Shown here piece after piece: positions 61,709 to 64,000 of a stretch of 64,000 nucleotides of DNA. Every line of letters begins with the position of its first letter. The stretch's first letter is position 1. The DNA lies in the NCBI RefSeq assembly GCF_009811315.1, contig NZ_BLID01000005.1, positions 186,001 through 250,000 of the forward strand, in the 5' to 3' direction. The notes under the pieces were generated by a model. The model did no database searches. It saw only the letters and a program-made list of their open reading frames with translations, and was not told where the DNA came from. The translations under genes were made by a program, and so were the position numbers. This DNA comes from Vibrio atypicus (lineage in GTDB: Bacteria > Pseudomonadota > Gammaproteobacteria > Enterobacterales > Vibrionaceae).

Positions 61709-62834
61709 ATGGATCACATTCCCTCACCGGGAGGGAGTGTGCTCCAAGCAAGCACATGCAGACTTTCCGGAAGAGGCTATCTATGAACGTGAAGCAGGCC
61801 GAAGTGGCTTCTTTGGTCCTGCTGCACATTTCCACCATCAGCACGCTCCGACAGGCTGGAGCGAATGGGAAGGAGAGTTACGCCCACGTGCTTTTAATTT
61901 CAACTTAGTCGACAAAGCGAGTCAGATTTCCCCTTGGGCAGTACCGCATCTGTTGCACAATGCGCAGTGTAAAATTCGTATCTGGCGCATGGATGAAAAA
62001 ATGGAGTTTCTGGTTCGCAATGCGGATGGAGACGAGCTGCTGTTTATCCACCAAGGTAAAGCTGATCTATACAGTGATTATGGTCATCTAGAAGTGAGTG
62101 AAGGGGATTATGTCGTGATCCCACGCTCGACGAACTGGCGCCTAGAGCCTTCTGAGCCAATGTTCATTTTGATGGTAGAAAACACCGACGCTGCGTACAC
62201 CCTGCCAGACAAAGGTATGGTCGGGAATCACGCAGTATTTGATCCTGCAGTTATGGAAGTTCCATCCATCAATGACAAATTTAAGGCTCAGTACTCAGAG
62301 CAACAAACGCAAGTTCAAATTAAGCGCCATGAGCAAGTTAGTGTGGTGACTTATCCATTTAACCCACTTGATGCGATTGGGTGGCATGGTGATTTGGCAG
62401 TGGTTAAGGTCAATTGGCGCGATATTCGCCCGCTGATGTCTCATCGTTATCACCTACCGCCATCTGCTCACACAACCTTTGTTGGTGGTGGGTTCGTCAT
62501 ATGTACTTTTGTTCCTCGCCCAATAGAGAGTGATCCTGGCGCGTTGAAAGTCCCGTTTTATCACAACAATGATGATTACGATGAGGTGCTTTTCTACCAC
62601 GCAGGGGATTTCTTCAGTCGTGACAACATAGAAGCGGGCATGGTGACTTTCCATCCGGCTGGCTTTACTCATGGACCGCACCCTAAAGCATTCCAAGTTG
62701 GTCAAGAGTATAAGAAGAAATTCACGGATGAAGTCGCGGTGATGATAGATACCCGCCATGCACTTAACTTTGGTGATGAAGCACTCGCAGTTGAGAACAA
62801 AGAATACGTATATAGCTGGAAAGTAGACAAATAA
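61701..62834 (+). CDS. hmgA: Homogentisate 1,2-dioxygenase
   Basis: The 377-residue Fe(II) dioxygenase opens the homogentisate ring to maleylacetoacetate. The metal-binding and active-site stretches are HNNDDYDEVLFYHAGDF and AGFTHGPHPKA near the C-terminus. It is shorter than the ~430-residue human/Pseudomonas type but keeps the key cupin core. It overlaps hpd by 8 bases, and fahA starts 15 bases downstream. Loss of this gene typically leads to brown pigment in Vibrio. Confidence 0.94.
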   Translation: MHKWITFPHREGVCSKQAHADFPEEAIYEREAGRSGFFGPAAHFHHQHAPTGWSEWEGELRPRAFNFNLVDKASQISPWAVPHLLHNAQCKIRIWRMDEKMEFLVRNADGDELLFIHQGKADLYSDYGHLEVSEGDYVVIPRSTNWRLEPSEPMFILMVENTDAAYTLPDKGMVGNHAVFDPAVMEVPSINDKFKAQYSEQQTQVQIKRHEQVSVVTYPFNPLDAIGWHGDLAVVKVNWRDIRPLMSHRYHLPPSAHTTFVGGGFVICTFVPRPIESDPGALKVPFYHNNDDYDEVLFYHAGDFFSRDNIEAGMVTFHPAGFTHGPHPKAFQVGQEYKKKFTDEVAVMIDTRHALNFGDEALAVENKEYVYSWKVDK

Positions 62835-62849
62835 TAAAAGGGACAGATT

Positions 62850-63860
62850 ATGAAGTTAGCAACCCTAAAGAATGGTCGTCGAGATGGTTTACTGGTGGTG
62901 GTCAACAAAGCACTCACCAAATGTGTTGCTGTACCAGAAATCGCGGAGACTTTGCAATACGCATTGGATAATTGGGAAAAGTTAGAGCCTCAATTGAACG
63001 AAGTGTACATCGCTCTTAACGAAGGCGAGTTAACGCAAGAGATGACATTTAGCCAATTGCAATGTGAATCGCCATTGCCGCGAGCTTATCAGTGGGCGGA
63101 TGGTAGTGCCTACGTTAATCACGTTGAGCTTGTTAGAAAAGCGCGTGGTGCTGAAATGCCACCAAGTTTTTGGACCGACCCTCTAATGTATCAAGGTGGA
63201 TCAGACGCGTTTATTGGTCCTAGAGATGATATTCCTTTAGGTAGCGAAGAGTGGGGCATTGATTTCGAAGGTGAAGTTGCCGTCGTGACAGGTGATGTGC
63301 CGATGGGCGCGTCATTAGAAGAAGCGGCTTCGGCGATTAAATTGGTCATGTTGGTGAATGATGTATCGTTGCGTGGATTAATTCCTAATGAGCTCGGAAA
63401 AGGTTTTGGCTTTTTCCAATCAAAACCATCTTCTGTTTTCTCGCCTGTTGCTGTGACGCCAGATGAGTTAGGTAACGATTGGGATGGGGGAAAACTGAAT
63501 CTTCCGCTGTTTTCACACTATAACAATGAGCCGTTTGGCAAGCCCAACGCAGGCGTCGATATGACGTTCGAGTTTCCGCAGTTGGTCGCACATGCTGCGC
63601 AAACGCGTCCACTATCGGCTGGTGCGATTATAGGGTCGGGCACCGTGTCGAATAAGCAAGGTACGGATCACGGCACCGCGATTTCTGAAGGTGGTGTTGG
63701 TTATTCTTGTATTGCTGAAGTGCGAATGATTGAAACTATCCGAGATGGGAAGCCATCGACTAGTTTCATGAAGTTTGGCGATCGTATTAAGATGGAAATG
63801 TTGGACAGCCAAGGTGAGTCTATTTTTGGCTCGATTGATCAGCAAGTGGTGAAGTACTAA
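62850..63860 (+). CDS. fahA: Fumarylacetoacetate hydrolase
   Basis: The 336-residue enzyme splits fumarylacetoacetate to fumarate and acetoacetate, the last step of the pathway. Family features include the metal-site region GIDFEGEVAVVTGD, IGPRDDIPLGSEEW and the GTVSNKQGTDHGTAISEGG loop. It shares its stop with the next start in TAATG (63858-63862). The context with hpd, hmgA and maiA fixes the role. Confidence 0.92.
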   Translation: MKLATLKNGRRDGLLVVVNKALTKCVAVPEIAETLQYALDNWEKLEPQLNEVYIALNEGELTQEMTFSQLQCESPLPRAYQWADGSAYVNHVELVRKARGAEMPPSFWTDPLMYQGGSDAFIGPRDDIPLGSEEWGIDFEGEVAVVTGDVPMGASLEEAASAIKLVMLVNDVSLRGLIPNELGKGFGFFQSKPSSVFSPVAVTPDELGNDWDGGKLNLPLFSHYNNEPFGKPNAGVDMTFEFPQLVAHAAQTRPLSAGAIIGSGTVSNKQGTDHGTAISEGGVGYSCIAEVRMIETIRDGKPSTSFMKFGDRIKMEMLDSQGESIFGSIDQQVVKY

Positions 63861-64000
63861 TGTCTAAACTGACTCTCTATGGATATTGGCGCTCATCTGC
63901 CGCATACAGAGTTCGAATCGCACTGAATCTTAAGCAGCTCGCTTATCAACAAAAATCAGTGCATTTGGTTAAAGGAGGCGGAGAGCAACACTCCGCTGAC
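63860..64000 (+). CDS. maiA: Maleylacetoacetate isomerase, N-terminal part (runs off the window)
   Basis: ATG 63860 overlaps the fahA stop. The first 47 residues (MSKLTLYGYWRSSAAYRVRI and then ALNLKQLAYQQ) match the zeta-class glutathione-transferase N-terminus, including the SSxxYRVRIAL glutathione-binding segment. It isomerises maleylacetoacetate to fumarylacetoacetate and completes the operon. Truncated by the window end. Confidence 0.92.
   Translation, partial: MSKLTLYGYWRSSAAYRVRIALNLKQLAYQQKSVHLVKGGGEQHSAD

Overview
The window looks like a chromosomal segment of a marine Vibrio (Gammaproteobacteria, Vibrionaceae). The evidence is the pheS-pheT operon, a tandem glycine riboswitch in front of an AgcS-type symporter (the arrangement known from V. 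cholerae), a YggL homologue, a ToxR/ToxS-like membrane regulator pair, and several small proteins of Vibrio-like character. The exact species cannot be read from the sequence. There are no rRNA or tRNA genes, no CRISPR array and no intact insertion sequence or prophage. Most of the window is ordinary metabolic and transport genes arranged as divergent regulator/target pairs.

Layout. 1-2.9 kb: 3' end of pheS, then pheT and its terminator. 3-5.6 kb: a small insert (oxidoreductase, SnoaL-like exported protein, HxlR regulator with a doubled palindromic operator) bounded on the far side by a decayed second copy of the pheT 3' end. 6-9.7 kb: a very large acidic lipoprotein with thrombospondin type 3 calcium-binding repeats. 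9.7-14.2 kb: a small unknown protein, MATE efflux pump with divergent LysR regulator, and an exported C69 dipeptidase. 14.3-17.2 kb: NAD salvage module (pncB, NrtR-like regulator, pncA). 17.3-21.8 kb: exported amidohydrolase, LysR regulator, OprB-like porin and an unknown protein. 22-25 kb: ToxS-like and ToxR-like genes, a small secreted or membrane peptide gene, and an unusual pair encoding a GRP-motif basic protein and a cold-shock-like protein. 25-30.7 kb: RND efflux pump operon (TolC, adaptor, pump). 30.9-35.8 kb: a second outer-membrane protein/LysR/amidohydrolase set related to the one at 17-21 kb, plus an AEC transporter. 36-44.6 kb: peptide/metal-type ABC importer operon, small genes, sugar acetyltransferase, SgrR-like regulator and a Gfo/Idh/MocA oxidoreductase. 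44.8-51.3 kb: M32 carboxypeptidase, LysE exporter, glycine-riboswitch-controlled AgcS symporter, YggL and small membrane proteins. 51.5-55.2 kb: tandem GGDEF-EAL proteins. 55.2-60.3 kb: M20 peptidase, YfcC transporter, opine-type dehydrogenase and LysR regulator. 60.6-64 kb: tyrosine/homogentisate catabolic operon (hpd, hmgA, fahA, start of maiA) behind a TyrR-box-like inverted repeat.

The most interesting points for follow-up are: the orphan ToxR/ToxS-like overlapping gene pair; the two-gene cold-shock/GRP-motif module; the pheT-remnant boundary of the insert; the duplicated LysR-amidohydrolase-outer-membrane modules; tandem GGDEF-EAL proteins that keep the GGDEF letters but have lost the metal-binding aspartate; and an opine-dehydrogenase/transporter cluster that would suit a mollusc-associated marine bacterium. 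Starts were revised from the longest ORF wherever a ribosome binding site or signal peptide made an internal start more likely. Three small genes (56, 57 and 52 codons) were added from reading the intergenic regions.
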